From Parahoeflea halophila (lineage in GTDB: Bacteria; Pseudomonadota; Alphaproteobacteria; Rhizobiales; Rhizobiaceae): 64,000 nt of DNA. The notes beneath the pieces were generated by a model, which ran no database searches, was not told where the DNA came from, and worked only from the letters and a program-made list of their open reading frames with translations. The position numbers and the translations under genes are program-made. Below are positions 27,246 through 37,577 of the stretch, one piece after another. The stretch spans positions 496,001-560,000 of the forward strand of contig NZ_OCPC01000003.1 in NCBI RefSeq assembly GCF_900220985.1, written 5' to 3'. Numbering within the stretch: position 1 is the first letter of the stretch; each line of letters opens with the position of its first letter.

Positions 27246-27995
27246 CTAGTGGCCGGGATGCAGGGCGTCGTTGAGGTACATGCAAGTCAGCACCGCAAAG
27301 ACATAGGCCTGAAGAAAGGCGACAAGGAATTCGAGACCGGTCAGCGCCACGGTCATAACCAGCGGCAGGATTGCCGTACCGACACCGAGCGCGCCGAGGC
27401 TGCCGAGCGACACAACAAAGCCCGCGAAAACCTTCAGTGTGATGTGGCCGGCCAGCATGTTGGCGAACAGACGAACCGAAAGGCTGATCGGACGCGACAG
27501 GAAGGAGATCACTTCGATCATCACCACCAGCGGCAGCAGCACGCCGGGAACGCCAGAGGGTACGAAAAGCTGGAGGAAATGCAGACCATGCTTCCAGAAA
27601 CCGTAGACCACGACGGTGCCAATGACGAGCATGGCGAGCGCGAAGGTAATGATCAGGTGGCTTGTAACGGTAAAGAAGTAGGGGAACATGCCCAGAAGGT
27701 TTGCCACGAGGACAAACATGAACAGCGAAAACACCATAGGGAAAAAGCGCATTCCTTGGGAACCGGCACCGTCCCGCAGCATTGACGCCACAAATTCATA
27801 GGACATTTCCGAGATCGACTGCAGACGCGAGGGAACAAGTCCGCGATTGGCAGTGGTCATAAACAGGAAACCGGCGGCAACACCAACGGTTGCCACCATG
27901 AACAGGGAAGAGTTGGTGAACGACAGATCCAGCCCGCCGATCTCGATCGGCACGATATTCTTGATCTGAAACTGACTAATCGGATCGTTTGCCAC
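27246..27995 (-). CDS. atpB: F0F1 ATP synthase subunit a
   Basis: Proton channel subunit of 249 residues with five or six transmembrane helices. The essential Arg is in [15 protein letters not shown] and the last helix carries [21 protein letters not shown]. It starts at GTG (27995) with AGAGGTT upstream. It lies between atpI and atpE in the usual alphaproteobacterial order. Confidence 0.97.
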   Translation of the reverse strand: MANDPISQFQIKNIVPIEIGGLDLSFTNSSLFMVATVGVAAGFLFMTTANRGLVPSRLQSISEMSYEFVASMLRDGAGSQGMRFFPMVFSLFMFVLVANLLGMFPYFFTVTSHLIITFALAMLVIGTVVVYGFWKHGLHFLQLFVPSGVPGVLLPLVVMIEVISFLSRPISLSVRLFANMLAGHITLKVFAGFVVSLGSLGALGVGTAILPLVMTVALTGLEFLVAFLQAYVFAVLTCMYLNDALHPGH

Positions 27996-28031
27996 CTAGA
28001 ACCTCTTTTCGCTACCCGGCCAAGCCGGACA

Positions 28032-28439
28032 TTATTTTCCGTCGTCTTCGCTGCGCTTGCCCGCCTGGCTGCCCGCTGCCGGACCCGGCTGGGCAACCGC
28101 CCCGGTGGAGCGCAGCACGTTCAGCACGCCGGCACAGAAGCCAAGCAGCAAAAACACGATCAATCCCCACGGCGATGTGCCGAGAAACCGATCAAACAAG
28201 TAACCCAGTATCACCCCCACGACCACGCCGGCGATGAATTCGCTCGACAGCTTGACCGCCAGTGCGTAGCCCTTCGAAGCCTCCCTGCTGGATCCATTCT
28301 CAGGCTCTACCTTGCGGCGGGCCAAAAGTTCGGCATCCAGGCGCTTTCGACGGGCGTCCAGGTCTTCCGAACGGCCTGGATCCGGGTCACCGCCATTGCC
28401 CGGACCATCCGGGCCGCCAGAACCGCGCTTTTCATCCAT
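28032..28439 (-). CDS. atpI: AtpI/AtpZ family F0 assembly protein
   Basis: A 135-residue protein with a long hydrophilic Gly/Asp-rich N-terminus, two transmembrane helices (FIAGVVVGVILGYLFDRFLG and WGLIVFLLLGFCAGVLNVLR) and a polar tail. AtpI-type proteins help to assemble the c ring. It is the first gene of the F0 operon, with AGGGGG before its ATG and a sigma70-like promoter about 60 bp upstream. The F1 genes are not in this window, which fits the usual separation of F0 and F1 clusters in this class. Confidence 0.9.
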   Translation of the reverse strand: MDEKRGSGGPDGPGNGGDPDPGRSEDLDARRKRLDAELLARRKVEPENGSSREASKGYALAVKLSSEFIAGVVVGVILGYLFDRFLGTSPWGLIVFLLLGFCAGVLNVLRSTGAVAQPGPAAGSQAGKRSEDDGK

Positions 28440-28783
28440 GAATGCGCCCCCTGACTCGCCAGCGACGACCGGAAAAAGTCCGTATCGAAGTCGGGCGCAA
28501 CATAGTTTTAGGGCAGATCATAGTCAAGGCGCTGAAAGGCCTTCATGTGGAACGATTTTACGCATTATTTTCAATGTGTTGAGACGACTTCTCAGACACC
28601 CGCTACAGAAGTATCAGAAAAACTTGGCCGGCTGCGCAAGACTCACGCGGACCGCGACGTGGCTGGCGGCGACACCAGGGCACGCGCATCGGGGTGTGAA
28701 GTTGGCGGTCAAATGCCCGCACACTTCGCCAATTCCAGCCTGTTGGCGCGTTCTTGGCATGAGCTGTCTGGCTGGTGATAAGA
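28440..28783. other. Intergenic region between atpI and the cell wall hydrolase gene
   Basis: This 344 bp stretch holds the atp promoter near 28499-28527. The part from 28545 to 28783 has a 77-residue plus-strand frame (28545-28778) of odd composition that I do not regard as a gene. No terminator for the hydrolase gene was recognised. Confidence 0.5.
28499..28527 (-). promoter_or_regulatory. Sigma70-like promoter of the atp F0 operon
   Basis: On the minus strand TTGACT (28527-28522) and TATGTT (28504-28499) are separated by exactly 17 bases. They match the consensus at 5 of 6 and 4 of 6 positions, about 60 bases before the atpI ATG. Confidence 0.55.
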
Positions 28784-29962
28784 TCAGGACCAGCCGCCGC
28801 CATGGGTGACATAGAAGATATGGAGACCGATCTTGCCAACCTTGCGCATCTTGCGGGCCCAGGGCGGGCTGACATAGGTGGCATGGTAATGGGTGGAGGA
28901 ACCAACTTCGGTGAGCCAGATCTTGCCTGCAGTGGTCGCCAACGCAATCTCCTCGGCCATATCCCAGTGCTTCGGAGAGCGGACACGGTCCTTGATGCCA
29001 TCGCAGGCGAAGGAAAACTGGCAGCGGTTGCGCCAGCTCTTGTTCTGGTACACCACACCGCACACGGTGTCGGGATAGGTCGGATTGCGGACACGGTTGA
29101 GAATCACCTGGGCGACAGCGGCCTGTCCCTTGACGCTTTCGCCTCTTGCCTCAAAGTAGATCCCCGCTGCCAGGCAGCGCTGCTCGGCTGCGGAGAAAGT
29201 TGCTGCCGGAAGCGCCGTGCCTGCCCAGTCGTGATCGTCCTTGTCGACCGGCGGGATAAAGCGCCCGCGCTTGGTTTCTTCGCGCAGCACCGAGCTGAAT
29301 GGCGATTGCTTGGCATAATCGGGCGACGGCGGCGCGTAGGCTGTGGCCAGAACATCTGGATTATTGTTGGTGACCAGGCTCGCCAGAACCGGAGAAACCT
29401 GAGACTTGGAGACGCTCCTGCCAGTCGGATAGAACGCCGTCGCAATCTCGTATTCCTTGCCGCGGATGCTGGGCTTGAGAAATGCCATGCTGGTCTTGAG
29501 ATCGGGTTCTGGACGCAGCAGTCGGGATTGCCGTTCAAGCACGGAGCCCGCTGAAAAACCCTTTGGCGGCTGCACGGGTGCGACAGCGATGACGCGACCC
29601 TTCTTGAGATGACGTGTGACGCGCTCGGCATCGGGACGCGGATCGGCTGTGCCAATCTTGCCGAGAAAGGCGATCTTGTCGCCGTTGGGCAGGGTGACAC
29701 CCGCACCCGAGGTGATCGACGACGTCAGAATCGGGTCGGCGAATTCGAGCTCCGCCGTCTGGATCGAGCCTGCCGGTGAGGCGGTCAGGTGGGTCTTCCA
29801 GCGCTTGTCAGCGCTCTCGCTGCCGCCCAACATGGTGGCCATATCGGCGTGGGAGGTGACTGTCGGGCTGGAAAGGAATGCCGCGAGGCCGAAAACCATT
29901 GGCGCGGACAGGCGGCCAAGCCAGGAATGGCCGCGGTCGGGCGAACGACGCTTCTGACGCAA
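28784..29962 (-). CDS. SleB-type cell wall hydrolase
   Basis: Envelope protein of about 392 residues with a C-terminal Hydrolase_2 (SleB-like) domain. [28 protein letters not shown] carries the catalytic Glu, followed by [17 protein letters not shown] and a final THYHA. It should cleave peptidoglycan in remodelling or septation. The N-terminus has basic residues then a hydrophobic segment ([13 protein letters not shown]), so it is anchored or secreted. A TTG at 29962 has GGAG 8 bases upstream and is my choice. An ATG at 29989 adds nine residues but lacks a ribosome site. The middle 250 residues have no recognised domain. Confidence 0.88.
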   Translation of the reverse strand: MRQKRRSPDRGHSWLGRLSAPMVFGLAAFLSSPTVTSHADMATMLGGSESADKRWKTHLTASPAGSIQTAELEFADPILTSSITSGAGVTLPNGDKIAFLGKIGTADPRPDAERVTRHLKKGRVIAVAPVQPPKGFSAGSVLERQSRLLRPEPDLKTSMAFLKPSIRGKEYEIATAFYPTGRSVSKSQVSPVLASLVTNNNPDVLATAYAPPSPDYAKQSPFSSVLREETKRGRFIPPVDKDDHDWAGTALPAATFSAAEQRCLAAGIYFEARGESVKGQAAVAQVILNRVRNPTYPDTVCGVVYQNKSWRNRCQFSFACDGIKDRVRSPKHWDMAEEIALATTAGKIWLTEVGSSTHYHATYVSPPWARKMRKVGKIGLHIFYVTHGGGWS

Positions 29963-30105
29963 AACAACTACTCCAAACTCAAGACACATACGCGATACTG
30001 TGCTTGAGAATGGAGCATTAACCTTGATGGAGCGTTAATGAGCGATTCCGAAAAAGCGCATCACATGCCGGCACTCGAAGGCGGCGATAGCCCGGATGCT
30101 TCTCG

Positions 30106-31614
30106 TCAGCCGCTGCGCTTTTTCGGCGCCAGCTTGCCCGACACCGTGCGACGCGTGGATTTCTTCGGCATCACAGACGCGCGCTTCGGCTTGCTGTCCT
30201 TTGAGTCGTAGGGATTGTCGCCGCTGCGATAGACCACACGCAGGGGAACGCCGGGCATGTCGAAATCCTTGCGCAGCGAATTGACCAGATAGCGGGTATA
30301 GGATTCCGGCACCGCCTCCGGCCGGGTGCAGGAGATCATGAAGCCCGGCGGGCGCGACTTGATCTGGGTCATGTATTTGAGCTTGAGCCGGCGCCCCGAA
30401 ACGGCCGGCGGCGGGTGATGCCCCTGGGTATGGTCGAGCCAGCGGTTGAGCTTGGCCGTGGAAACCCGCTTGTTCCAGACCCTGTGAACGAAGGCGATGT
30501 TTTCCATCAGCCGCTCTAGTCCGTCGCCGGTCTGACCGGCCACCGTGACAGCGCGGATCCCGCGGATCTGCGGCAGCAGTCGCTCGGTCATTTCGCGCAG
30601 TTCCGCCAGTTTTTCCTGCCGGTTGTCGATCAGGTCCCACTTGTTGAAGGCAATCACCGGCGCCCTGCCCTCGCGGACCACCAGATCCGCGATCTGCAGA
30701 TCCTGCTTTTCGAAGGGGATGGTTGAATCAAACACGATCACCACCACTTCGGCAAAGCGAATTGCACGCAGCGCGTCGGCGACCGAGAGCTTTTCGAGCT
30801 TTTCCTGCACCCGGGCCTTGCGCCGCATCCCGGCCGTGTCGAACAGCTTGATCTTGCGGTTCTGCCATTCGAAATCCACGGCGATGGAATCGCGGGTGAT
30901 GCCGGCTTCCGGACCGGTGAGCAGACGTTCCTCACCGAGGAACCGGTTGATCAGCGTCGATTTTCCGGCATTCGGACGGCCGACGATGGCAACCCGCAGC
31001 GGCTTTGTGTCGTCATATTCGGGGCCTTCGTCTTCGTCATCCGCGCTGTCGGGAATGGCTATGTCGACATCGGTGACGGCTTCGGCCAGCGGACCGTTTT
31101 TCGGCGGAAAGCAGCGCTCCTCGCCAAAGGTTTCGACAATCGCGTCGCGCAGATCGAGCATGCCGCCGCCATGTTCGGCGGAAATCGGGCAAGGCTCGCC
31201 GAGGCCGAGACGGAAGGCATCATACATGCCCGACTCCGAGCCCTTGGATTCCGCCTTGTTGGCAACCAGCACCACCGGTTTGCCGCGCTTTCTCAAGATA
31301 TCGGCCAGCAGTTCATCCGCCGGCGTCAGCCCGGCCTTGGCGTCGATCAGGAAAAGCGCGCCGTCGGCCTCATCCATCGCCGCTTCACTCTGGGCGCGCA
31401 TGCGGCCTTCCAGCGTGTCGGGCCCGGCAACCTCGAGACCGGCGGTATCGATCATGCGGAACCTGAGGTCGACGAGCTTGGCATCGCCGGGGCGACGGTC
31501 GCGGGTCACGCCCGGTGTGTCGTCAACAAGCGCCAGCTTGCGGCCGGCAAGCCGGTTGAACAAGGTGGACTTGCCGACATTCGGACGCCCGACAATGGCG
31601 AGGGTAATGGTCAT
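30106..31614 (-). CDS. der: Ribosome-associated GTPase Der (EngA)
   Basis: Double-GTPase ribosome assembly factor for the 50S subunit, 502 residues. The first G domain starts [14 protein letters not shown] (from residue 9) and the second [20 protein letters not shown] in mid-protein. Each has its own DTAG (DTAGLEV, DTAGMRR) and NKxD-type motif (NKAE in the first, NKWD in the second). The KH-like C-terminal domain ends in a basic tail ([15 protein letters not shown]). The ATG at 31614 follows AAGGATC; the frame is open to 31689. It is 49 bp after a YfgM-like gene, a linkage also found in gammaproteobacteria. Confidence 0.97.
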   Translation of the reverse strand: MTITLAIVGRPNVGKSTLFNRLAGRKLALVDDTPGVTRDRRPGDAKLVDLRFRMIDTAGLEVAGPDTLEGRMRAQSEAAMDEADGALFLIDAKAGLTPADELLADILRKRGKPVVLVANKAESKGSESGMYDAFRLGLGEPCPISAEHGGGMLDLRDAIVETFGEERCFPPKNGPLAEAVTDVDIAIPDSADDEDEGPEYDDTKPLRVAIVGRPNAGKSTLINRFLGEERLLTGPEAGITRDSIAVDFEWQNRKIKLFDTAGMRRKARVQEKLEKLSVADALRAIRFAEVVVIVFDSTIPFEKQDLQIADLVVREGRAPVIAFNKWDLIDNRQEKLAELREMTERLLPQIRGIRAVTVAGQTGDGLERLMENIAFVHRVWNKRVSTAKLNRWLDHTQGHHPPPAVSGRRLKLKYMTQIKSRPPGFMISCTRPEAVPESYTRYLVNSLRKDFDMPGVPLRVVYRSGDNPYDSKDSKPKRASVMPKKSTRRTVSGKLAPKKRSG

Positions 31615-31663
31615 GGTTGATCCTTGCCCGCAGGCATCGTCATGGTCCGGGATGGACGTCCGG

Positions 31664-32335
31664 TCAGGACGCACCACCCTTGGCCGCAATCATCTCCAGC
31701 ATCAGGCTCGCCCGTGTCCTGACGCCATTCGGGGTCTGGCGATCGGCGTCGATCTCGCCGAACCACTGCGCCGCCTGTTTCAATTCGCCCGCCTTGTAGG
31801 CTGCAATGCCGAGCGCTTCGCGGGCCGAATGGCGGGCCGGATTCGACGGCACTGCCAGCACCTCTACCTCGGCCTGAACGTCGGCATAGCTGCCATGGTC
31901 GATCAACAGGTAGGCTGCACGCAGGCGCGCTGCATCGCGGATGGCAACCGGCAGGGAGACGTCCTTGCCGATCTCGGAAAATGCGGCAATGGCACCGGCG
32001 GTATCGCCCTTGTCCGCGAGAACCGTCGCCGCGCGCATCCGCGCCAGCACAGGGTAAGAACCGTAACCGGTCTGCTCCAGTTCCTGGAACTCGGCCAAAG
32101 CCGCGTCCGTGTCGCCGCCACGGGCTTTTTCCAGCGCCGCCAGAAAGACGTCACCGGACCTGGCTGCGGTGGTTTCCTTCCAGTACTGCCAGCCGCGAAG
32201 CCCCGCAGTCACCGCCACGACGCCAATCGCAAGCGCCAGCAGGACGAAGCGAAAGCGCTTCCACAGCGCCTTCATATAGTCCGAGCGCAGATCCTCATTG
32301 ACCTCGCGGATGAATGTTGAATTGTCGTCTGTCAT
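31664..32335 (-). CDS. YfgM-like membrane TPR protein
   Basis: A 223-residue protein with a cytoplasmic N-terminus, one transmembrane helix ([17 protein letters not shown]) and periplasmic TPR_21-type repeats (for example [15 protein letters not shown] and [27 protein letters not shown]). Its E. coli counterpart YfgM is a SecYEG-linked periplasmic chaperone encoded beside bamB and der, so placement before der supports the assignment. The ATG at 32335 fits [12 protein letters not shown]; the frame is open to 32365. Confidence 0.85.
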   Translation of the reverse strand: MTDDNSTFIREVNEDLRSDYMKALWKRFRFVLLALAIGVVAVTAGLRGWQYWKETTAARSGDVFLAALEKARGGDTDAALAEFQELEQTGYGSYPVLARMRAATVLADKGDTAGAIAAFSEIGKDVSLPVAIRDAARLRAAYLLIDHGSYADVQAEVEVLAVPSNPARHSAREALGIAAYKAGELKQAAQWFGEIDADRQTPNGVRTRASLMLEMIAAKGGAS

Positions 32336-32466
32336 CGCGTCACCGACCGAAACCGGCCCTCTCAAAATCCTGCCGCTTGCGGCGTTGTATGGGGCCTTCT
32401 AGCCGATTTTATGTTTTCTGTAAGGGGGTAGCGTCCCGAAAGCTTGCAGACTTAGGTGCAATCCGC

Positions 32467-33057
32467 TCACTTTCCGATGAACGGCGACACGCCGATCAGC
32501 CATTTGTGCAGACCGCCGACAAACAGCACGTAAAGCACGAGGCCTCCGACAATTGCGATGACATCCCACTTTACCGGCCCTGCAACGGGATTGCTGGCGA
32601 TGCCGGCACGCAGCCGCCGCTTCTCGGATATCCGGTCGATGACGGCCCAGACCAGAAATCCGCCAAACAGCAGCAGCGATGCCAGGTCACCATTGGCCAG
32701 AAGGTGGAGCAAGGCCCAGATCTTGACCGCAAGCAGCATCGGGTGCTTGACGGCAGCCTTGATGCGACCGGCCGGCACCTGCGAGGCAACCAGCAGGATC
32801 ATGGCGGGGATCATCCCCAGCGCAACCAGATGGCTGATCCAGGCCGGGGCCACCCAGAACACCACCGGGTCAAGACGTGCCAAACCATAGCCCCAGACCA
32901 AGATGACGAAACCGATGATTGCGACCACCGAATAGATGCCTTTCCAAGCGTTCAACCCGCGCTGATCGATTTGCGCCTGACGAAATCCCGGTGCAGCGAT
33001 CCGCACCGAATGTATCCCCAGAAACAGCACCAGTCCGACAATGAGCCAGATCATCAT
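32467..33057 (-). CDS. NnrU family membrane protein
   Basis: A 196-residue integral membrane protein with about five helices. The family core is GMIPAMILLVASQVPAGRIKAAVKHPMLLAVKIWALLHLLANGDLASLLLF, including the KHP and LLANGDLAS motifs. NnrU is named for a role in nitrite and nitric oxide reduction in Rhodobacter and is related to the NnrU/MAPEG-like methyltransferase fold. No denitrification genes are nearby, so the role here is open. It starts at paired ATGs after AGAAGA. Confidence 0.85.
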   Translation of the reverse strand: MMIWLIVGLVLFLGIHSVRIAAPGFRQAQIDQRGLNAWKGIYSVVAIIGFVILVWGYGLARLDPVVFWVAPAWISHLVALGMIPAMILLVASQVPAGRIKAAVKHPMLLAVKIWALLHLLANGDLASLLLFGGFLVWAVIDRISEKRRLRAGIASNPVAGPVKWDVIAIVGGLVLYVLFVGGLHKWLIGVSPFIGK

Positions 33058-33203
33058 TCTTCTCCAATCACGCTAAGCCATTCGCAGTCCGTCAGCGCGG
33101 CGACCATAGCCCGGACAGGTCCGGTTTAGAAGCAGTGCATGGCGGGTATTTATGTCGCGCCTGCCTGGCATTTGTGTTGCTGCACGGGCTGGTCCAAGAT
33201 GGC

Positions 33204-33542
33204 ATGATGGAACCGGATCTGGAGACCGCCCGGCGGCGGCTTGTTGAGAAGAAGCTTGATCTCGAGAACATGTCGGCGCTGAGCCAGGAGGCCCGGGCGC
33301 CGGTCACGCTCGACCAGCAATCGGTGGGCCGGCTGTCGCGGATGGACGCGATGCAGCAGCAGGCGATGGCCGAGGCGCAGGAGCGGGCGCGCAAACGCGA
33401 TCTGGTGCGCATTGACATGGCAGAACGGCGGCTGTCGCAAGGTGAATATGGCTGGTGCACCGAGTGCGGAGAGGCGATTCCGGACAAGCGGCTGGCGATC
33501 GACCCGATGGCGGAAAAATGCGTTCGCTGCGCGTCCGGTTAG
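33204..33542 (+). CDS. TraR/DksA-type C4 zinc finger protein
   Basis: A 112-residue DksA-family protein: an N-terminal coiled coil (LETARRRLVEKKLDLENMSALSQE) and a C-terminal zinc finger with Cys85, Cys88, Cys106 and Cys109 (CTECGEAIPDKR, CVRC). It may bind the RNA polymerase secondary channel. It lacks the paired Asp tip of true DksA as far as I can see. The preferred start is the paired ATG at 33204; the frame is open to 33135. Confidence 0.82.
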   Translation: MMEPDLETARRRLVEKKLDLENMSALSQEARAPVTLDQQSVGRLSRMDAMQQQAMAEAQERARKRDLVRIDMAERRLSQGEYGWCTECGEAIPDKRLAIDPMAEKCVRCASG

Positions 33543-33626
33543 GACCTTTTCACATCCGCGCCGCATTTGGCCGTCACAGCTTCACGATCACTCCTTGTCA
33601 CGCGTAACACCGGATCGCACAGCCCT

Positions 33627-34646
33627 ATGTCTTGTTTGAATCTTCGCCCTGCCCCGTGGCCAAGACAGTGCCGCGGAGCCCTGGTCACCGCCATGCTGGC
33701 AGGGTTCGGTGTCCTGGCCACTCCGTCCGCCCAGGCGGAATTCCGCCCGGAACAGCTGGTGCTGATTTCCTTTGACGGTGCGCATGATAACCGTTTGTGG
33801 GAGCGGAGTCTGAAGATGGCCGACCGCAGCGGCGCCCGCTTCACCTATTTTCTGTCCTGCACCTTCCTGATGAGCAAGGCGCAGCGCGAAGCCTACAAGG
33901 CACCGGGATACTCGGCGGGCCGCTCGAATGTCGGCTTTGCCCAGGACAAGGCCGAAGCGCTGACACGGCTTGAACATATCTGGTCGGCTTATCAGGCGGG
34001 TCACGAGATCGGCAGCCACGGCTGCGGCCATTTCGATGGCAAGGACTGGAGCAAATCGGACTGGCTTTACGAGTTCGACCAGTTCAACGCGGCACTGACC
34101 GGGGCGTGGGAGAAAAACGACGCTGAAACCCCGTCAGGCTGGCAGCAGTTTGCAACATCGGCCATCAAGGGATTTCGCGCGCCCTATCTCGCGACCGGTG
34201 ACGGGCTGTTTGCCGCGCTGGAAAGCCGCGGCTTTGCCTATGATGCGAGCACGGTATCGAAAGGGCCGGTTTGGCCGGACTTCAGCAGGCCGACCGCGCA
34301 TTTCGCGCTGCCGCTGATCCCGGAAGGGCCGAAGCAGCGTGCCATCATCGCCATGGATTACAATCTCTTCGTTCGCCATTCGGCCGCGATCGAAACCCCT
34401 TCGAAGTCGGAAGAGTTCGAACACCGCGCGCTGGAGGCGTTCCGGGCGGCCTTCGAGGCTGAATATTCAGGCAAGCGGCGTCCACTGCAACTGGGGTTTC
34501 ACTTCGTCGAAATGAACGGCGGCGCCTACTGGAACGCGCTGGAACGCTTTGTCGAGGAGACCTGTGGCCGCGCGGAGGTCGCCTGCGTGACCTACCAGGA
34601 AGCGGTCACGCGGCTCAAGGCGAAGACCGAAGGCTCAGCGAGCTGA
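33627..34646 (+). CDS. Exported polysaccharide deacetylase family protein
   Basis: A 339-residue NodB-homology enzyme with a signal peptide (residues 1-37, ending in SAQA). The catalytic motifs are LISFDGAHDN (first motif, catalytic Asp), HEIGSHGCGH (zinc His pair) and KGFRAPYL. Targets of the family are N-acetylated glycans such as peptidoglycan. The ATG at 33627 gives a normal signal peptide; the frame is open to a TTG at 33567. The central HFDGKDWSKSDW segment is an insertion not seen in the shortest members. It is convergent with bacA. Confidence 0.85.
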   Translation: MSCLNLRPAPWPRQCRGALVTAMLAGFGVLATPSAQAEFRPEQLVLISFDGAHDNRLWERSLKMADRSGARFTYFLSCTFLMSKAQREAYKAPGYSAGRSNVGFAQDKAEALTRLEHIWSAYQAGHEIGSHGCGHFDGKDWSKSDWLYEFDQFNAALTGAWEKNDAETPSGWQQFATSAIKGFRAPYLATGDGLFAALESRGFAYDASTVSKGPVWPDFSRPTAHFALPLIPEGPKQRAIIAMDYNLFVRHSAAIETPSKSEEFEHRALEAFRAAFEAEYSGKRRPLQLGFHFVEMNGGAYWNALERFVEETCGRAEVACVTYQEAVTRLKAKTEGSAS

Positions 34647-34676
34647 AAGCAAAGCCGGGGCGTTCGCTTTCAAACC

Positions 34677-36005
34677 TCACCTCTTCGGGTCTTGCACGGT
34701 CTGGACCGGATCAGGACCGCCGCCGCCGGGAGCCGGATCGGCAACATGCTGGGCGTAGCCATCGCCCTGCTCCTCGAGATACTTGCGATCGATTTCAGCG
34801 AGTTCCTGGCCGCGGAATACGGCCTCGAAGGCATGCAGACGCTTGTAGATCGAGATCAGTTCGACAATCGTGGTCCATGAGTTGATCAGGAACTGGAACG
34901 AGTTCGACACCTGGCCGAAGGCCGTGAGGATCTGCTGCCAGATGCCCAATGTGATCCTGCCCGTGACAATGGTCGGAACAAGCAGGATATGGACGTATAT
35001 GTTGTCAGCCTGGAGATAGAAGCCGCGAGCGATGTTGAAATACATGTAGTGGAAATAGAGCCGGAAATAGTTTCGCCGGACATTGTCAAAAAGCTCACGG
35101 GTGGTCGGCGGTTGGGCGCGCGATGGATCATCCTCGCCATAGACCAGTTCCTTGCGGTAGGCCGCCTCGACACGCTGGTTGCGAAACTCGAGCCCGGGTA
35201 GCTTGATGCCAACCAGTGCCAGCAAGCCGGTGCCGAACGCGGCCCAGAACAACAACGCAATAAACAGGGCATGCGGAATTTCACCAACCAGCGGCAGTTC
35301 GGTGACGTATTGCGACAGTGACCACAGGATCGGCAAGAACGCCACCAGCGTCATGATCGCATCGACAAAAGCCACACCGAGGCCTTCCATGATCGAGGCA
35401 AAGCGCATGGTGTCTTCCTGCACACGCTGCGAGGCCCCTTCGATGTTACGCACCCGCGGCCAGCGCTCCATGTAGAAATTGTTCATCGCCGTGCGCCAGC
35501 GAAACACATAGTGGCTGACGAAGAAGCGGGTGACGACGAAGACGACAGTCGAAATGAAGGCGATCTGACAGAAGATGATGATGAGGTTGTAGAGATCGTC
35601 CTGCGAGACGGTGCCGTCACCGGTCAGCGCCTGCTGGAACTGGTCAAAGAACGGACGGCGCCAATTGTTGAGCGCAACCGAAACCTGCACGCCGAAATAG
35701 GTGGTAAACAGAATGAAGGCTGAGCCGAGGATCGACCACCATTGCCATTTGTGCGGCGAGTAGAAGAACCAGAAGGCGGCGAAGGCCACCGACCAGACGA
35801 TGTAGTAGACGTAAAACCAAAGAAAGGACGAGGTGTAGAAATAGCTCAGGCCGACAATCGGCTCACCTTCCGGCTCGGGCAACGCAAAGCCAAGGGCCGC
35901 ACCGATGCTGTCCCCTGCCCCGTACCATATGGCGATCGCCAAAGCCGTCCAGATCAGGACCGAGGTGAAGAAGATTTTCGGCTTCGGGAAGAATGATTCA
36001 AACAC
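34677..36005 (-). CDS. bacA: SbmA/BacA family peptide transporter
   Basis: An inner-membrane peptide importer of 442 residues, proton driven and without an ATPase domain. The sequence has seven or eight hydrophobic helices. Conserved BacA/SbmA text includes FFPKPKIFF at the start, [13 protein letters not shown] in the centre and [15 protein letters not shown]. In Sinorhizobium the BacA protein is needed for survival in legume cells and for uptake of NCR and Bac7 peptides. Here no symbiosis gene is near. The start is GTG (36005) with AGGA upstream. The C-terminus has an extra Gly/Pro/Asp-rich tail of about 20 residues. Confidence 0.93.
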   Translation of the reverse strand: MFESFFPKPKIFFTSVLIWTALAIAIWYGAGDSIGAALGFALPEPEGEPIVGLSYFYTSSFLWFYVYYIVWSVAFAAFWFFYSPHKWQWWSILGSAFILFTTYFGVQVSVALNNWRRPFFDQFQQALTGDGTVSQDDLYNLIIIFCQIAFISTVVFVVTRFFVSHYVFRWRTAMNNFYMERWPRVRNIEGASQRVQEDTMRFASIMEGLGVAFVDAIMTLVAFLPILWSLSQYVTELPLVGEIPHALFIALLFWAAFGTGLLALVGIKLPGLEFRNQRVEAAYRKELVYGEDDPSRAQPPTTRELFDNVRRNYFRLYFHYMYFNIARGFYLQADNIYVHILLVPTIVTGRITLGIWQQILTAFGQVSNSFQFLINSWTTIVELISIYKRLHAFEAVFRGQELAEIDRKYLEEQGDGYAQHVADPAPGGGGPDPVQTVQDPKR

Positions 36006-36202
36006 GGGCGGGATCCTGGACTGTGCCCTGCAAGACAGGGCGTGATTCGTCGTGGTTTGCCGGACTACCTATGACACCATGCCACAGACGGCAATCCGGC
36101 CGGCCCTATGCTCACGTCAATGTGCTGAAACGATGGCCCAAACAAGCTCGATGGCCCAGTGTTGCTTTCCAATTGCGCCGAAAGCTTTTTGCCTGCCGGG
36201 TG

Positions 36203-37396
36203 TCACGCAGCCCTGGGCCGACAATAGATCAGCACGATGGCACCGGATGCAAGCAGGCCTGCAGCGGCTGCAAGACTTGCCCAGGTGTAACTTCCCGACC
36301 AGTCGGCAAGGTAACCGGCGACCACGGGACCCAGAATCTGACCGGTGCCAAAGGCAGCAGTCATCAGCGCCAGCGCACGGCGCGGGCTTTCATTGGCAAG
36401 TTGCCGGCCGAGCTGAAGGCCGAACGCGGTGACCATGATAAAGGTGCCGCCCAGAAGGATGCCGCCGATGACGGGACCCGCCGGCAACGGCACGAGAACA
36501 CTGGCCGCCACGCCGATGGCTTCGACCAGGCAGCCCAGGGCAAAGACATTGGCGTGGCCGACCCGCCGTACCGCAGGCATCCAGTATGCCACCGAGGGCG
36601 CTGCGGCAATGCCGGTGGCAAGCCAGACGCCGGCCTCGAACAACGACGAGCCGCCGCCAACGCGGACGATGGCAACCAGAAAGGTTGCGGTGACGATGTA
36701 GCCGAAACCGAAGATGCCATAGGCGATGGTCAGCGCCGCCAGTGACGGGGTCCAGGCGAGCGGCGGTTCCTTCCTCGCAGGACCCGTGCGCACGATATCA
36801 CGGGGCAGATAACGCATCACCACGGCCAAGCCGGCAAAGGCAAGGACGGCAGCCATGATCCAGGCCGTACGCCAGCCGCTGTCGGCGAGGATGATCAGGC
36901 CGAACATGGCCGCCGAAATGGTTATGCCGGCGCCTACACCGCCGAAATGGCTGGACTGGACCCAGGGCTTGCTGGCAGCCAGACCGTGCGACAGCACGAT
37001 GGCCGAGGTGAAGACCATGACAAATGCGCTCGCCAGCCCCGCCAGAAACCGGATGATGGCCAGAACCAAGACATTGCTGGAAACACCCATGGCCAGCAGA
37101 AGCAGCGCAGTCGCCACCAGGCCTGAAATCGCGACCTTGCGCTCGATGCCTTCCGCCCAGCCATAGGCCGCGAGAACGGCACCCAGCAGATAGCCGACAT
37201 AGTTGGCCGATGCGATCCACCCGGCTTCCGCCGGTCCGAGCCCGAGGCCGGTCATCATCGCCGGCAGCACCGGCGTGTAGAAGAATCGCCCCAGCCCCAT
37301 GGCCACAGCCATGGCCAAGGCCCCGGTGATGGCGGTCATCAGGATCGTGCGGTCCTGTTGCGGTGAAGAACTTGAATAGTCAGCGGGTCGAGACAT
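36203..37396 (-). CDS. YbfB/YjiJ family MFS transporter
   Basis: A 397-residue carrier with about 12 transmembrane helices. The N-terminus fits the YbfB/YjiJ family (GALAMAVAMGLGRFFYTPVLPAMM), with a typical GLGPAEAGWIASANYVGYLLGA block. The substrate is unknown. It may start at ATG 37396 or at an internal ATG at 37339. It is divergent from bdhA with 181 bp between starts, which probably holds both promoters. Confidence 0.88.
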   Translation of the reverse strand: MSRPADYSSSSPQQDRTILMTAITGALAMAVAMGLGRFFYTPVLPAMMTGLGLGPAEAGWIASANYVGYLLGAVLAAYGWAEGIERKVAISGLVATALLLLAMGVSSNVLVLAIIRFLAGLASAFVMVFTSAIVLSHGLAASKPWVQSSHFGGVGAGITISAAMFGLIILADSGWRTAWIMAAVLAFAGLAVVMRYLPRDIVRTGPARKEPPLAWTPSLAALTIAYGIFGFGYIVTATFLVAIVRVGGGSSLFEAGVWLATGIAAAPSVAYWMPAVRRVGHANVFALGCLVEAIGVAASVLVPLPAGPVIGGILLGGTFIMVTAFGLQLGRQLANESPRRALALMTAAFGTGQILGPVVAGYLADWSGSYTWASLAAAAGLLASGAIVLIYCRPRAA

Positions 37397-37577
37397 GAGC
37401 GAGGGGCTTGGCGGTGGGAACGATCGAATTCGCTTTCTCCATGAACCCGATCAACCCGGGTGACAACCCGGAAGCCGCCATTGCTCCGCATTTTGCCGAT
37501 AGGCTGACAAAACTGGACTGGAACTTTTCCGGTGATCGACTATTGTGCGTTGCAGCAATTCCAAAAAGGATCTCCTT

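Noticed and set aside
30545-32320. 591-residue plus-strand frame
   Set aside because: It is antisense to der and the YfgM-like gene; Ser/Arg-rich shadow.
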